DNA of 17,294 nt. Source: Paramuribaculum sp. (GTDB lineage Bacteria; Bacteroidota; Bacteroidia; Bacteroidales; Muribaculaceae). The stretch spans positions 1-17,294 of the forward strand of contig JAIDXU010000334.1 of the NCBI GenBank assembly GCA_029058455.1, written 5' to 3'. The notes under the pieces are model-generated. The model had not been told where the DNA came from and ran no database searches. It saw only the letters and a list, made by a program, of their open reading frames with translations. Made by a program: the position numbers and the translations under genes. Numbering within the stretch: position 1 is the stretch's first letter; every line of letters begins with the position of its first letter. This document shows positions 1 through 7,290 of the stretch, piece after piece.

Positions 1-998
1 GTAGTATATTTATCAATGAGATTCAGAACATAGTAATTACCGTATTGTCGGCGAATGCGGTAATTGACGGGACTCTGACTTTGGGTGCTATGCTGGCCAT
101 TCAATATATAATTGGACAACTTAATTCGCCAATGGTTCAAATCATAGCTTTTATACAGAGTTTTCAAGATGTAGGACTTTCTCTTGAGCGAATTAACGAA
201 GTTCATGATCGGAAAGAAGAAAATTTTGAAGATGGACAATGTATTGACACCAAAAATAATACAGGTATCAAAATTGTAAATCTGAATTTCAAATACGACA
301 AATTTGCCTCCACCAACATACTCAATAATATAAATATAGATTTTCCCCCTCGCAAGGTTACAGCCATAGTGGGAGAATCGGGAAGTGGGAAAACAACGTT
401 AATCAAGCTCATGCTGGGATTTTATGGAGACTATACAGGCAACATCATAATTAATGGCACTAATTTGAGAAATATATGTTTGAGAGACTGGCGACGCAAA
501 TGTGGCGTTGTGATGCAAAACGGAGTGATTTTTACCGAATCAATAGCCAGAAATATAGCAATTGATGATTCAGACATTGATTCCGAGCGTCTCATTAAAG
601 CAGCTAAGACTGCTAATATATACGACTTCGTTATGTCATTACCGCTTAAGTTTGAAACAATCATTGGACCAAACGGTATTGGCGTAAGTCAAGGACAGCG
701 CCAACGCATACTCATTGCTCGCGCCATTTATCGCAATCCAGAATACATTATATTTGATGAAGCGACCAATTCACTTGACACCATAAATGAACGCTATATT
801 GTTGACAATCTTGATTCTTTTTTCCAGAACAAAACAGTTATAATAATCGCACACAGGTTAAGTACCGTTAAAAACGCCGATAATATAATCGTAATGAGTC
901 AAGGATGCATTGCAGAAATCGGAACACATGAACAGCTCGTAAGCTCTAAAGGTATGTATTATGAACTCGTAAAAAATCAGCTTGAATTGGAATCGTGA
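1..998 (+). CDS. ABC exporter, C-terminal part (ATPase domain), 5' truncated by window edge
   Basis: The frame is open from the first bases, so the gene begins outside the window; the TTG at 45 is not a credible start. The visible part holds the end of a transmembrane domain (a hydrophobic stretch with LGAMLAIQYIIGQL), the linker helix SLERINEV, and a complete nucleotide-binding domain. Counting from the TTG at 45, there is Walker A GESGSGKT (residues 110-117), a Q-loop Gln in VMQNG (158), a signature VSQGQRQR (214-221), Walker B YIIFDEA (234-240), a D-loop SLD and the switch His in AHR (270). The signature has SQGQ where most ABC proteins have SGGQ; from memory this is usual in Bacteroidota exporters of the C39-peptidase/bacteriocin type. 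A peptidase domain, if present, would lie upstream and cannot be seen. It is likely an inner-membrane exporter of the peptide product of this cluster. The next gene starts 6 bp after its stop. Confidence 0.88.
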   Translation, partial: SIFINEIQNIVITVLSANAVIDGTLTLGAMLAIQYIIGQLNSPMVQIIAFIQSFQDVGLSLERINEVHDRKEENFEDGQCIDTKNNTGIKIVNLNFKYDKFASTNILNNINIDFPPRKVTAIVGESGSGKTTLIKLMLGFYGDYTGNIIINGTNLRNICLRDWRRKCGVVMQNGVIFTESIARNIAIDDSDIDSERLIKAAKTANIYDFVMSLPLKFETIIGPNGIGVSQGQRQRILIARAIYRNPEYIIFDEATNSLDTINERYIVDNLDSFFQNKTVIIIAHRLSTVKNADNIIVMSQGCIAEIGTHEQLVSSKGMYYELVKNQLELES

Positions 999-1004
999 GC
1001 AAAT

Positions 1005-2144
1005 ATGAAAGCAGACGTATATATAGTTGATGCCTATAGCAACTCTCTAAATGGCTATAATACTTTTAGAGAAGAACTGATTAGCATTCTTCGCGGAATT
1101 GATGATATTAAGCTTCATCTCCTAACGGAGGAATACCCTGTTAGGACTATATCAACATATCATAGAGATGGAATTGAATATATGTATCTTCCTCCAATAG
1201 TAGAGAATAAGTTTGCTAAACTGGAAGATTATCTCAGGCAAGTAATAACACCATCTCAACACATGATTTTCATAACAAACTTTTTTCCTGCTATTTTCAA
1301 TCTTTTGGCTATCAAGAAACTATTTCCTGTAGCAAAAATAATTCATATAATTCACGACTTGCCATGGCTGACTCTTTTCCAGGGAAATCAATCAGAATAT
1401 AGGCACACATTACTGGAGAATCACACCAAAAAGGACTTTATCAGCTATGTAACCTACGACATTGTACGTTCACTAACCATTGTAGACAAAGTTATTAGTC
1501 TTTGTCAGTCCACCTCCGATTTTATTTCAGACGCTTATGGTATACCCGCCGAAAAGCAAGAACTTATCTCTAACGGCTTGCCTGACATCCAAGAATATAT
1601 TTCAAATACCGATATAGGCGCAATCTGCGACAAATATAATGTGCCACGAGACAAAAAGATTGTAATATACGCGGGTCGACTTACGAAATCTAAAGGCGCT
1701 GACCGTATCCAACCCACAATAACAACTCTGACACAAGAATTCCCGTGTCATTTTATATATGCTGGGGCGGATTCAATTGCAGAGTGGATTGATGACACTG
1801 CCCCATTTTCTCTATCTTCTGTTGGTTTTTTATCTCGTACTGAGTTATTCAAACTATACGCACTTGCTGACATTGGCCTTCTCACATCAAGGCACGAACA
1901 ATGCAGTTTTAGCGGTATTGAATTGCTTATGCATGGACTACCCGTCATTTCATGGCCTGAATTTGGTGTAAAAGATATGTTTACGCCAGAGAACTCCATA
2001 CTAATGCCCGAAGGCATTAAAAAACTTACAAAAACGCATTTGTCAATTATAGGACGCAACGCTCGTAAAACTTTTTTACAAAAATATAACGGAACAACAA
2101 TGCGACAGCGATACTCCCAACTTATTTATTCTCTTTTACAATGA
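1005..2144 (+). CDS. GT-B glycosyltransferase (family 4-like, resembling TIGR04157)
   Basis: This 379-residue protein has the GT4 layout. The N-terminal Rossmann half includes KIIHIIHDLPWL (111-122). The C-terminal donor-binding half includes IYAGRLTKSKGADRI (221-235) and an EX7E motif, E298 to E306, in HEQCSFSGIELLMHGLPV. It is expected to transfer a sugar from a nucleotide-sugar donor; the donor and acceptor cannot be read from the sequence. The N-terminal DAYSNSLNGYNTFREEL resembles a Bacteroidales family (TIGR04157, named from memory) found beside GG-leader natural-product genes. It starts 6 bp after the exporter, and its stop overlaps the next start (ATGA at 2141-2144), so translation is probably coupled. 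The AT-rich base composition matches its neighbours and differs from cls downstream. A role in capsule or LPS synthesis is possible but fits the neighbours less well. Confidence 0.82.
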   Translation: MKADVYIVDAYSNSLNGYNTFREELISILRGIDDIKLHLLTEEYPVRTISTYHRDGIEYMYLPPIVENKFAKLEDYLRQVITPSQHMIFITNFFPAIFNLLAIKKLFPVAKIIHIIHDLPWLTLFQGNQSEYRHTLLENHTKKDFISYVTYDIVRSLTIVDKVISLCQSTSDFISDAYGIPAEKQELISNGLPDIQEYISNTDIGAICDKYNVPRDKKIVIYAGRLTKSKGADRIQPTITTLTQEFPCHFIYAGADSIAEWIDDTAPFSLSSVGFLSRTELFKLYALADIGLLTSRHEQCSFSGIELLMHGLPVISWPEFGVKDMFTPENSILMPEGIKKLTKTHLSIIGRNARKTFLQKYNGTTMRQRYSQLIYSLLQ

Positions 2145-3049
2145 TTCACATACGTTCGGCAATCGAATCTATTATATCTGTATTGAAAAGCCACGACATT
2201 TCATCCCTAAATTCGGGTATATACGGCGGTAAAATTGGATATGCCGTGCTTATAATGGCTGCTTTTCAAAAATACGGAGCTCAGACTGATGATAAGTACT
2301 ACATTGACACTGTCATAAATATCGTCAAAGAGTCTCTATTTAAAATTAATCCGATTGCCAATAGTTTTATGAACGGTAATAGCGGCATAATTTGGGGATT
2401 GAGAAAACTATATAATATGGGAGTAATTGAGCTGTCAGAAAGATTTAATCGACTTGTTGATATCATCATTCAGCATGGATTATCCAATTCTTATTTCCAA
2501 TCTAACAATATTATTTCAGAGAATGAAATATATTCTTGGGGAATAACGCTTCTATCGTTTTGGGATGGGTCTGATACCTTGACACGATATCTTTACGAAG
2601 AAAAAATTCTGTTATGTCTGATAGAATGTGAGCGTATTCTTAATGGTGAAGAACCATATTCGTATCTGTCTGCTGATAAAAACTGCGCTTTATTACACTC
2701 CATTTTATACCTTGCCTCAAAAGCTTATGCATGGGGTATAGGTACGGTACGAGCAAAACGACTTGTGGATAACATTACGAATAGTTGGACTACAGCAGCC
2801 GAATCCTATCGAAATAGTGTAGACACAACTATATTGAACGCTCTTATACACAACGAATCCGTATGTATGCCAAATAATGTTGATTCGTTAGCATATCTCG
2901 GTACAATCGCAATGGTGTATAATAGACCGGAGTTATTTCTCCCAACATACAGAGCGTATAACATCGGTAAAGATGGATTCCTACAAATTGCACCTGAAAA
3001 ACTAATAGGCATAGGCCTCGGGCTTCTTTCCAACAATGATGACAAATAA
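2141..3049 (+). CDS. LanC-like toroid protein lacking the zinc site
   Basis: This 302-residue protein has no signal peptide. It shows repeated Gly-rich helical-hairpin motifs typical of lanthionine-cyclase-like (alpha/alpha) toroids: GIYGGKIGYAV (26-36), FMNGNSGIIWGLRKL (76-90), EIYSWGITLLSF (129-140), a further repeat around 182-200, and GIGLGLL near the C-terminus. Classical LanC cyclases bind zinc through one Cys and a later Cys-His pair (CHG). The only cysteines here are C159, C163, C182 and C242, and none sits in a CHG or NWC-like context. It is also shorter than the roughly 400 residues of LanC. I infer a LanC-fold accessory or structural protein, or a cyclase homologue with altered chemistry, rather than a normal zinc cyclase. 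The start overlaps the upstream stop by ATGA, and its end overlaps the next gene by 14 bp. Confidence 0.68.
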   Translation: MIHIRSAIESIISVLKSHDISSLNSGIYGGKIGYAVLIMAAFQKYGAQTDDKYYIDTVINIVKESLFKINPIANSFMNGNSGIIWGLRKLYNMGVIELSERFNRLVDIIIQHGLSNSYFQSNNIISENEIYSWGITLLSFWDGSDTLTRYLYEEKILLCLIECERILNGEEPYSYLSADKNCALLHSILYLASKAYAWGIGTVRAKRLVDNITNSWTTAAESYRNSVDTTILNALIHNESVCMPNNVDSLAYLGTIAMVYNRPELFLPTYRAYNIGKDGFLQIAPEKLIGIGLGLLSNNDDK

Positions 3050-3809
3050 TTTGACGATAATCATTCCGATACGTATTGATTCCGATATCCGTCTTAGCAA
3101 TCTGACTGCCGTTATTAATTATTATAAACGGTTGAAATTGCCGTTGCTATTGATAGAAGCTGACAAACGTCCTCAGGTCGATTTTGCCAAACTATATAAA
3201 CTGGTGCGTCATATATTTATATCTGATTCTAACCCAATTTTTCATAGGACAAAATATATCAATGTAGGTCTACGGAATATAACTACCCCTCATGCAGCCA
3301 TCATAGACGCTGATGTGATCGTACCTCCGGAGCAATTGAAACAAGCAAACCTACTTCTAAACCAAACGCCCATGACTTTGCCATATGACGGTCGCTTTAT
3401 AAATATGCCCCATTCGCTTGGAGACATCTTCCGCAATACAGCATCATTCAAAGACATACAAACACACTATGAGAGTAATAAAATGGACTATATGTTTGGC
3501 TACCATTCAGTTGGTGGAGCATATCTTGTAAACGTAGACTTATACAGGCAGTGTGGATGGGAAAATGAATATTTTACCGGATGGGGACCTGAAGATTTTG
3601 AAAGAGTCCAACGAATGGACATCTTGGGTTATCCCGTAAAGCGTATCCGAGGCGTAATTTATCATTTGGATCACCCACGCGGAATCAATAGCGGCAACTC
3701 GCCATATAGTCTTGCATTTTCTACACGAAAAGAGTATTGCAAAATATGTAGTATGGCCGCAAACGAATTAAGAGCTTATATCCACTCGTGGCCCTGGGTT
3801 TTGATGTAA
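3036..3809 (+). CDS. Galactosyltransferase-like GT-A glycosyltransferase
   Basis: This 257-residue GT-A enzyme opens with the strand NLTIIIPIRIDSDIR, typical of family 2-like enzymes. It has a DxD metal/nucleotide-sugar motif, DAD at 91-93 in AAIIDADVIV. Its C-terminal block GWGPEDFERVQRM (182-194) followed by YHLDHPRG (209-216) matches the conserved region of beta-1,4-galactosyltransferase/chondroitin-polymerase-type domains (Glyco_transf_7C-like). Donor and acceptor are not determinable; a Gal or HexNAc transferase is the family expectation. Start choice: ATGATG at 3036-3041 offers two adjacent starts, both inside the end of the LanC-like gene, consistent with coupled translation. It is the last gene of the AT-rich cassette; its stop lies 5 bp from the stop of the converging cardiolipin synthase gene. 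Confidence 0.8.
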   Translation: MMTNNLTIIIPIRIDSDIRLSNLTAVINYYKRLKLPLLLIEADKRPQVDFAKLYKLVRHIFISDSNPIFHRTKYINVGLRNITTPHAAIIDADVIVPPEQLKQANLLLNQTPMTLPYDGRFINMPHSLGDIFRNTASFKDIQTHYESNKMDYMFGYHSVGGAYLVNVDLYRQCGWENEYFTGWGPEDFERVQRMDILGYPVKRIRGVIYHLDHPRGINSGNSPYSLAFSTRKEYCKICSMAANELRAYIHSWPWVLM

Positions 3810-3814
3810 AGCTT

Positions 3815-5269
3815 TCAGAGGATCGGCGAGAGGAGGCGCACGACGCTTTCGAGCATTCGTTGGGAGAGGGGGCGGCGGCGCCACTCGGCGGCGTTGAGGC
3901 GGCGGCTGTCGGCCTGATCAATCATAAATCGGCGACGCAGGGCCTCGTTTACCTGAGTGGAATAGATAAACAGGTTAGACTCGAAGTTATGCTCAAATGA
4001 GCGGAAATCAAAATTGGTCGAGCCTACAGTGGCGAAATCGTCATCCACAACCATCATCTTGCTGTGAAGCATACCCCTTTCAAACAGATAGATTTTTATG
4101 CCGGCGCGCAAACATTCCTTGACATAGCTGTAGGAGGCATGGGTGAGAATGGCTGAATCGCTGCGGGCAGGCATCATGACCCTCACATCTACTCTCGCCA
4201 GAGCTGCTGCCTGAAGCGCACGCAACAAGCCTTCGGTTGGCAAGAAATAGGGCGTCTGAATCCAGACTCTCTTTTTGGCATTGCCTATAGCTTTGAGCAT
4301 CACCATGCCGATATTGCTCCATTCGCCGGTAGGACCGGCCGTGACGAGCTGCATGGCACCTTTAAGACCCGACTCCCTGAAAGGTGTTCCCGAAGGCATC
4401 GGTTCGATAAGCTGATTGCCCATGAAATTCCAGTCAACGGCAAAAGAATAATGAAATGCCGCCACAGCAGGGCCGGCGACACGCAGGTGAAGGTCATGCC
4501 ACGACTCAAATTTGCCGCCGTCGAGATAGCGGTCGGCAATATTCATGCCGCCGATATATCCTATCCGGCCATCTATAACACAGATTTTGCGATGGTTGCG
4601 CCAGTTGATGCGGGTGGCGAATATCGGAAACACCACTCTAAAAAACGGATAAATCTCCACTCCGGCCTCGCGCATGGTTTTGAAAAACCGGTTTCTCACC
4701 TTTATAGAGCCGATATGATCGTAGATTACCCTGACCTTAACGCCCTCCTTTGCCTTGGCGATGAGTATATCGGCGATCTCGCTGCCTATCTTGTCAGACT
4801 CAAATATGTAATATTGAAGCAGAATAGTGTGACGTGCATTTTTAAGATCCTCCTTTAGACGGGCAAACTTCTCCCTGCCATCGGCAAAAATCTCCACCCG
4901 GTTGTCGGTATAGACCGGAGCGGCGGCGAGCGACCGCGCAAGCTCTATCTGCTGACGGGAAACGGGACTAAGCGATTTCAGACTGTCGGAATAGTCGGAG
5001 GGCTCCTCGCGCGATTCTGACTGGAGCAGCCGGCGACGCTTGCGCCGCGAAATCATGCGGGTGTTCTTAATGCTTCGCCCGAAGAAAATATAAAGTATCA
5101 ACCCTCCCACCGGAAAAGTGGTCAGCACCGTAATCCATGCCAATGACTTGAGAGGGTTGCGGTTTTCCGACACAATGACAGCCACCAGACTGAGCACAGT
5201 CACGGCATAAGCCAAAAATGAGACCCAATAGAGCCACGGCGACATAGTGATGAGGGAAGGCAACGTCAT
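3815..5269 (-). CDS. cls: Cardiolipin synthase (phospholipase D superfamily)
   Basis: This 484-residue protein is full length for the bacterial Cls family. It condenses two phosphatidylglycerol molecules to cardiolipin and glycerol at the inner membrane. Two N-terminal membrane segments (about residues 12-34 and 43-63) form the PLDc_N region, followed by a basic stretch (SRRKRRR). Two HKD catalytic motifs are intact: H226-x-K228-x4-D233 in NHRKICVIDG, with GGMN after it, and H402-x-K404-x4-D409 in LHSKMMVVDD, with GSTNFDFRS after it. The C-terminus RLLSPIL is a usual family ending. I take the ATG at 5267-5269; an in-frame ATG eight codons later (M9) is the alternative and would still keep the first membrane segment. 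It converges with the AT-rich cassette, with no room for a separate terminator between the two stops. Confidence 0.95.
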   Translation of the reverse strand: MTLPSLITMSPWLYWVSFLAYAVTVLSLVAVIVSENRNPLKSLAWITVLTTFPVGGLILYIFFGRSIKNTRMISRRKRRRLLQSESREEPSDYSDSLKSLSPVSRQQIELARSLAAAPVYTDNRVEIFADGREKFARLKEDLKNARHTILLQYYIFESDKIGSEIADILIAKAKEGVKVRVIYDHIGSIKVRNRFFKTMREAGVEIYPFFRVVFPIFATRINWRNHRKICVIDGRIGYIGGMNIADRYLDGGKFESWHDLHLRVAGPAVAAFHYSFAVDWNFMGNQLIEPMPSGTPFRESGLKGAMQLVTAGPTGEWSNIGMVMLKAIGNAKKRVWIQTPYFLPTEGLLRALQAAALARVDVRVMMPARSDSAILTHASYSYVKECLRAGIKIYLFERGMLHSKMMVVDDDFATVGSTNFDFRSFEHNFESNLFIYSTQVNEALRRRFMIDQADSRRLNAAEWRRRPLSQRMLESVVRLLSPIL

Positions 5270-5360
5270 TATGATTCAGAAGTGAAATACTAAATGTGCG
5301 AAATTAGCCAAAGCTGAAATAATTTCCAAACCTCTGCACACAAATCTAAAGTTTATGCAA

Positions 5361-5400
5361 AATCATCCCCGCGGTCACACTCAAGACTGCGGGGATGATT
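5361..5400 (-). terminator. Intrinsic terminator of the lipoprotein gene
   Basis: A perfect 12 bp inverted repeat pairs AATCATCCCCGC (5361-5372) with GCGGGGATGATT (5389-5400). A further GTC/GAC pairing (5374-5376 with 5385-5387) extends the stem past one G-T wobble. On the minus strand the stem is followed by TTTT (5362-5359), so it terminates transcripts of the lipoprotein gene that ends at 5423. On the plus strand no T-run follows. Confidence 0.8.
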
Positions 5401-5422
5401 AATGGGTATCGTATTGGGAATA

Positions 5423-5995
5423 TTATTCCTCGGCAGGAGCCTCATTACGACCCTCGGCGCCGGGCAATACTACGGGAGTATCGTCTGAGAGCGAGTTTTT
5501 GGCATCTTTGGCAGGCTGGTTATGCTGCTTGAGCATAAGCACCCATGTGTCACCGGCTTTTACGGGATTGAACATAAGGCCGAGAGTGCCGCCGTCAGGC
5601 TCATCGGTAAACGAATACTTATACTTAAGATCGTTGAGCGACGGAATCGAGAAATCATAGTGATCAAGTTCGTAGCTCTTTACAGGATACTGATCGAAAC
5701 GCATGCGAAGCTGCTCCTTCTGTTTCTCATCGAGAGGCACGAGCTCACCGTCGGCATTGCGAATGGCAAGCATGGCGAGGCTGAACTCAATATTGCCGGC
5801 CTGAATCGAATCCATAAACTGACGGCCAAGTGCAAGCACCTGAGTAGTATCGGCGGCATTGAGCGAACCGGCAAACATCTCTTCGGCTTCGGAGAGTGTT
5901 ATTACATTTGATTGGGTTTTCTCATTCTTACAGGCCATGCCGAGCACTGCGAGACAGGCTACAGCTGCGAGGCCTAATTTTTTAACTAATTTCAT
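5423..5995 (-). CDS. Small lipoprotein of unknown function
   Basis: This 190-residue protein has a lipoprotein signal: basic MKLVKK, a hydrophobic core, then LGMAC with the lipidated Cys at 22. The residues after Cys22 are K-N-E-K, not an obvious run of acidic residues of the kind reported as a Bacteroidota surface-export signal, so the final location (periplasmic face or surface) is open. The mature part is soluble and charged, with a helical start (LSEAEEMFAGSLNAADTTQV) and a later beta-like section (YSFTDEPDGGTLGLMFNP, DTWVLMLKQHN). The acidic, Ala/Pro-rich tail ending AEGRNEAPAEE looks disordered. I recognise no catalytic motif or named family. It is a single-gene unit with its own promoter-like box upstream and a strong terminator downstream. 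Confidence 0.85.
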   Translation of the reverse strand: MKLVKKLGLAAVACLAVLGMACKNEKTQSNVITLSEAEEMFAGSLNAADTTQVLALGRQFMDSIQAGNIEFSLAMLAIRNADGELVPLDEKQKEQLRMRFDQYPVKSYELDHYDFSIPSLNDLKYKYSFTDEPDGGTLGLMFNPVKAGDTWVLMLKQHNQPAKDAKNSLSDDTPVVLPGAEGRNEAPAEE

Positions 5996-6061
5996 TGTCG
6001 AGCAATTATGATAATTAAGAACTTTGATTTTCCTTATTCAGACTGTTTCCGAATCAGGCTG

Positions 6062-6069
6062 CAAAGTTA
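6062..6069 (-). promoter_or_regulatory. Bacteroidota -7 promoter box for the lipoprotein gene
   Basis: On the minus strand this reads TAACTTTG, a full match to the Bacteroidota sigma-ABfr -7 element TAnnTTTG. It lies 66 bp upstream of the lipoprotein start codon, giving a leader of about 60 nt. The -33 position is only T-rich (TTTTTCC on the minus strand near 6082-6088) and lacks a clear TTTG, so the match rests on the -7 box. Confidence 0.5.
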
Positions 6070-6230
6070 GTAAATATTGCCGGAAAAATCTCGTTTTCAC
6101 CGCCTCTCTTTCTCTTAAAAAGTCTTACAATTCAGATTCCGGCGGTTGAGTGACGTGATTATCCATGCTGCGGCAACAGGGCGAGGATTTTTAATATTGT
6201 TCACAGGGGAGATTAATTTGAGGGGGAGGA

Positions 6231-6263
6231 TTGATGTCAGCCGATAAAAAATTAGTAACTTTG
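6231..6263 (+). promoter_or_regulatory. Possible promoter of the 4Fe-4S/thyA/folA operon
   Basis: TAACTTTG at 6256-6263 is a perfect -7 box (TAnnTTTG). A TTG at 6231-6233 lies 22 bp upstream, slightly further than the usual spacing of about 20. Transcription would start near 6268-6271, essentially at the ATG at 6271, so the transcript would be leaderless or nearly so. The rest of 5996-6270 (275 bp, between divergent genes) holds no gene that I can see. Confidence 0.45.
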
Positions 6264-6270
6264 GCGCATT

Positions 6271-7290
6271 ATGAGCTCACGCCGATTGTCATACCGTTTG
6301 CTGCGTATTGTCAGGATAGCCGTAAGTGTCGCTGTGTTCGGCATACTCACGGGTTGTCTGACCGTTTTCGGCATGCAGGTTCCCGCAATTGCGTCGTTTT
6401 TGGGACATGTGCAGCTCATTCCCGCAGCGGCGGCATTTTCGCTTGCCGTGTTTGTGGGATGGCTGGTGGTGACCCTCCTTGCGGGAAGGGTTTATTGCTC
6501 GACCGTCTGCCCGTTGGGAACTCTTCAGGACATATCGGCGAGAGTGAGACGGCGGCGCACCTCCGACGGTCTCCTCGCCCGCAACGAATTGCTGCGCTAC
6601 CGCTTTTCCCCCGCCCGCAACCGCCTCGGCTGGATAACGTTAGGAGTCGTGCTCGTGTGTCTCATGACAGGATATATGCTCATCCCGTCGCTGCTCGACC
6701 CCTATACCGCTTATGTGAGGTTTTGTCTCACCATTCTGCGGCCTTTATGGTGTAGTGTTACACCCGAGTCACTTCATGCCTCATTTACCCCCGACTATCC
6801 TCCCCTGCTGATAGCGGTAAGCTCGATAGGGGGCGCGCTGGCCGCGCTTCTGGTTACGGGAGGCTCGATAGCCGCCGCATGGATATGGGGGCGCCCAGTC
6901 TGCAACACCGTCTGCCCTATCGGGGTGGTGTTGGGTAGCGTGAGCCGCTATGCCGTGTTTCAGTTCGACATCGACACCGACCTCTGCACCAACTGCCGCC
7001 GCTGTGAGGAAGTGTGCAAATGTCACTGCATAAACCTCAACGACCATGTGGTTGATTCATCGCGCTGCGTGGTGTGTTTCGACTGCACGGATGCCTGCCG
7101 CGACAACGCCATATCGTTTAAAGCCACACGCAAACAACTCTCCATACCGATGATGCAGACCACTCTGCCTCAAACCTCCTCGACCCTCTCGCAGACTTCG
7201 TCATGCAACCAATGCGGCATTAACGGAGTCGCTGATTCTTTAACCCCGGCCGACAAATCCCCGGCTTCTTCATCTGACAAAATATCATGA
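6271..7290 (+). CDS. NapH/FixG-like membrane 4Fe-4S binding protein
   Basis: This 339-residue inner-membrane electron-transfer protein has hydrophobic segments at about 14-34, 52-71, 120-140 and 178-205. Two CxxxCP motifs lie at membrane edges, C76-STV-C80-P and C211-NTV-C215-P, the signature of the NapH/NosR/FixG-type Fer4_5 domain. A cytoplasmic dicluster ferredoxin follows: C239-xx-C242-xx-C245-xxx-C249 and C266-xx-C269-xx-C272-xxx-C276. Extra cysteines at 251 and 253, and a C-terminal C312-xx-C315 in a Ser/Thr-rich tail, are not part of the standard motifs. Its redox partner is unknown: there is no nitrate, nitrous oxide or cytochrome oxidase gene nearby. Its stop overlaps the thyA start (ATGA at 7287-7290), so the two are probably co-translated. 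A promoter box sits directly before the ATG. Confidence 0.85.
   Translation: MSSRRLSYRLLRIVRIAVSVAVFGILTGCLTVFGMQVPAIASFLGHVQLIPAAAAFSLAVFVGWLVVTLLAGRVYCSTVCPLGTLQDISARVRRRRTSDGLLARNELLRYRFSPARNRLGWITLGVVLVCLMTGYMLIPSLLDPYTAYVRFCLTILRPLWCSVTPESLHASFTPDYPPLLIAVSSIGGALAALLVTGGSIAAAWIWGRPVCNTVCPIGVVLGSVSRYAVFQFDIDTDLCTNCRRCEEVCKCHCINLNDHVVDSSRCVVCFDCTDACRDNAISFKATRKQLSIPMMQTTLPQTSSTLSQTSSCNQCGINGVADSLTPADKSPASSSDKIS

Larger units (their letters stand above)
1..3809 (+). other. AT-rich accessory cassette: 3' end of a peptide modification/export operon
   Basis: Four co-directional genes (exporter, GT-B, LanC-like, GT-A) are packed with a 6 bp gap and two overlaps. They share an A/T-rich codon style (many ATA, AAT and TTA codons) that stops at about 3790-3815, where GC-rich DNA begins. 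From memory of Bacteroidales clusters with GG-leader precursors, such neighbours occur near a small precursor gene, a C39 exporter with an HlyD-type partner, and radical-SAM or pseudo-radical-SAM enzymes. None of those is visible here and they would lie to the left. Horizontal acquisition is inferred from composition alone. Confidence 0.5.

Noticed and set aside
45..998. TTG at 45 as start of the ABC exporter
   Set aside because: The frame is open to base 3 with exporter-like hydrophobic residues upstream, so the gene is truncated by the window rather than starting here.
3801..3830. Attachment site or insertion-sequence end at the cassette/cls joint
   Set aside because: I found no tRNA end, direct repeat, terminal inverted repeat or integrase remnant there.
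5341..5348. TAGATTTG on the minus strand as the cls promoter -7 box
   Set aside because: The -7 match is exact, but a TTTG at about 20 bp is absent and the -33 position falls in the terminator hairpin; too weak to call.
6231..6755. Plus-strand frame beginning MMSADKK that overlaps the 4Fe-4S gene
   Set aside because: It is a shadow: composition is Arg/His/Pro-rich without motifs, and the overlapping frame has clear CxxxCP and ferredoxin motifs.
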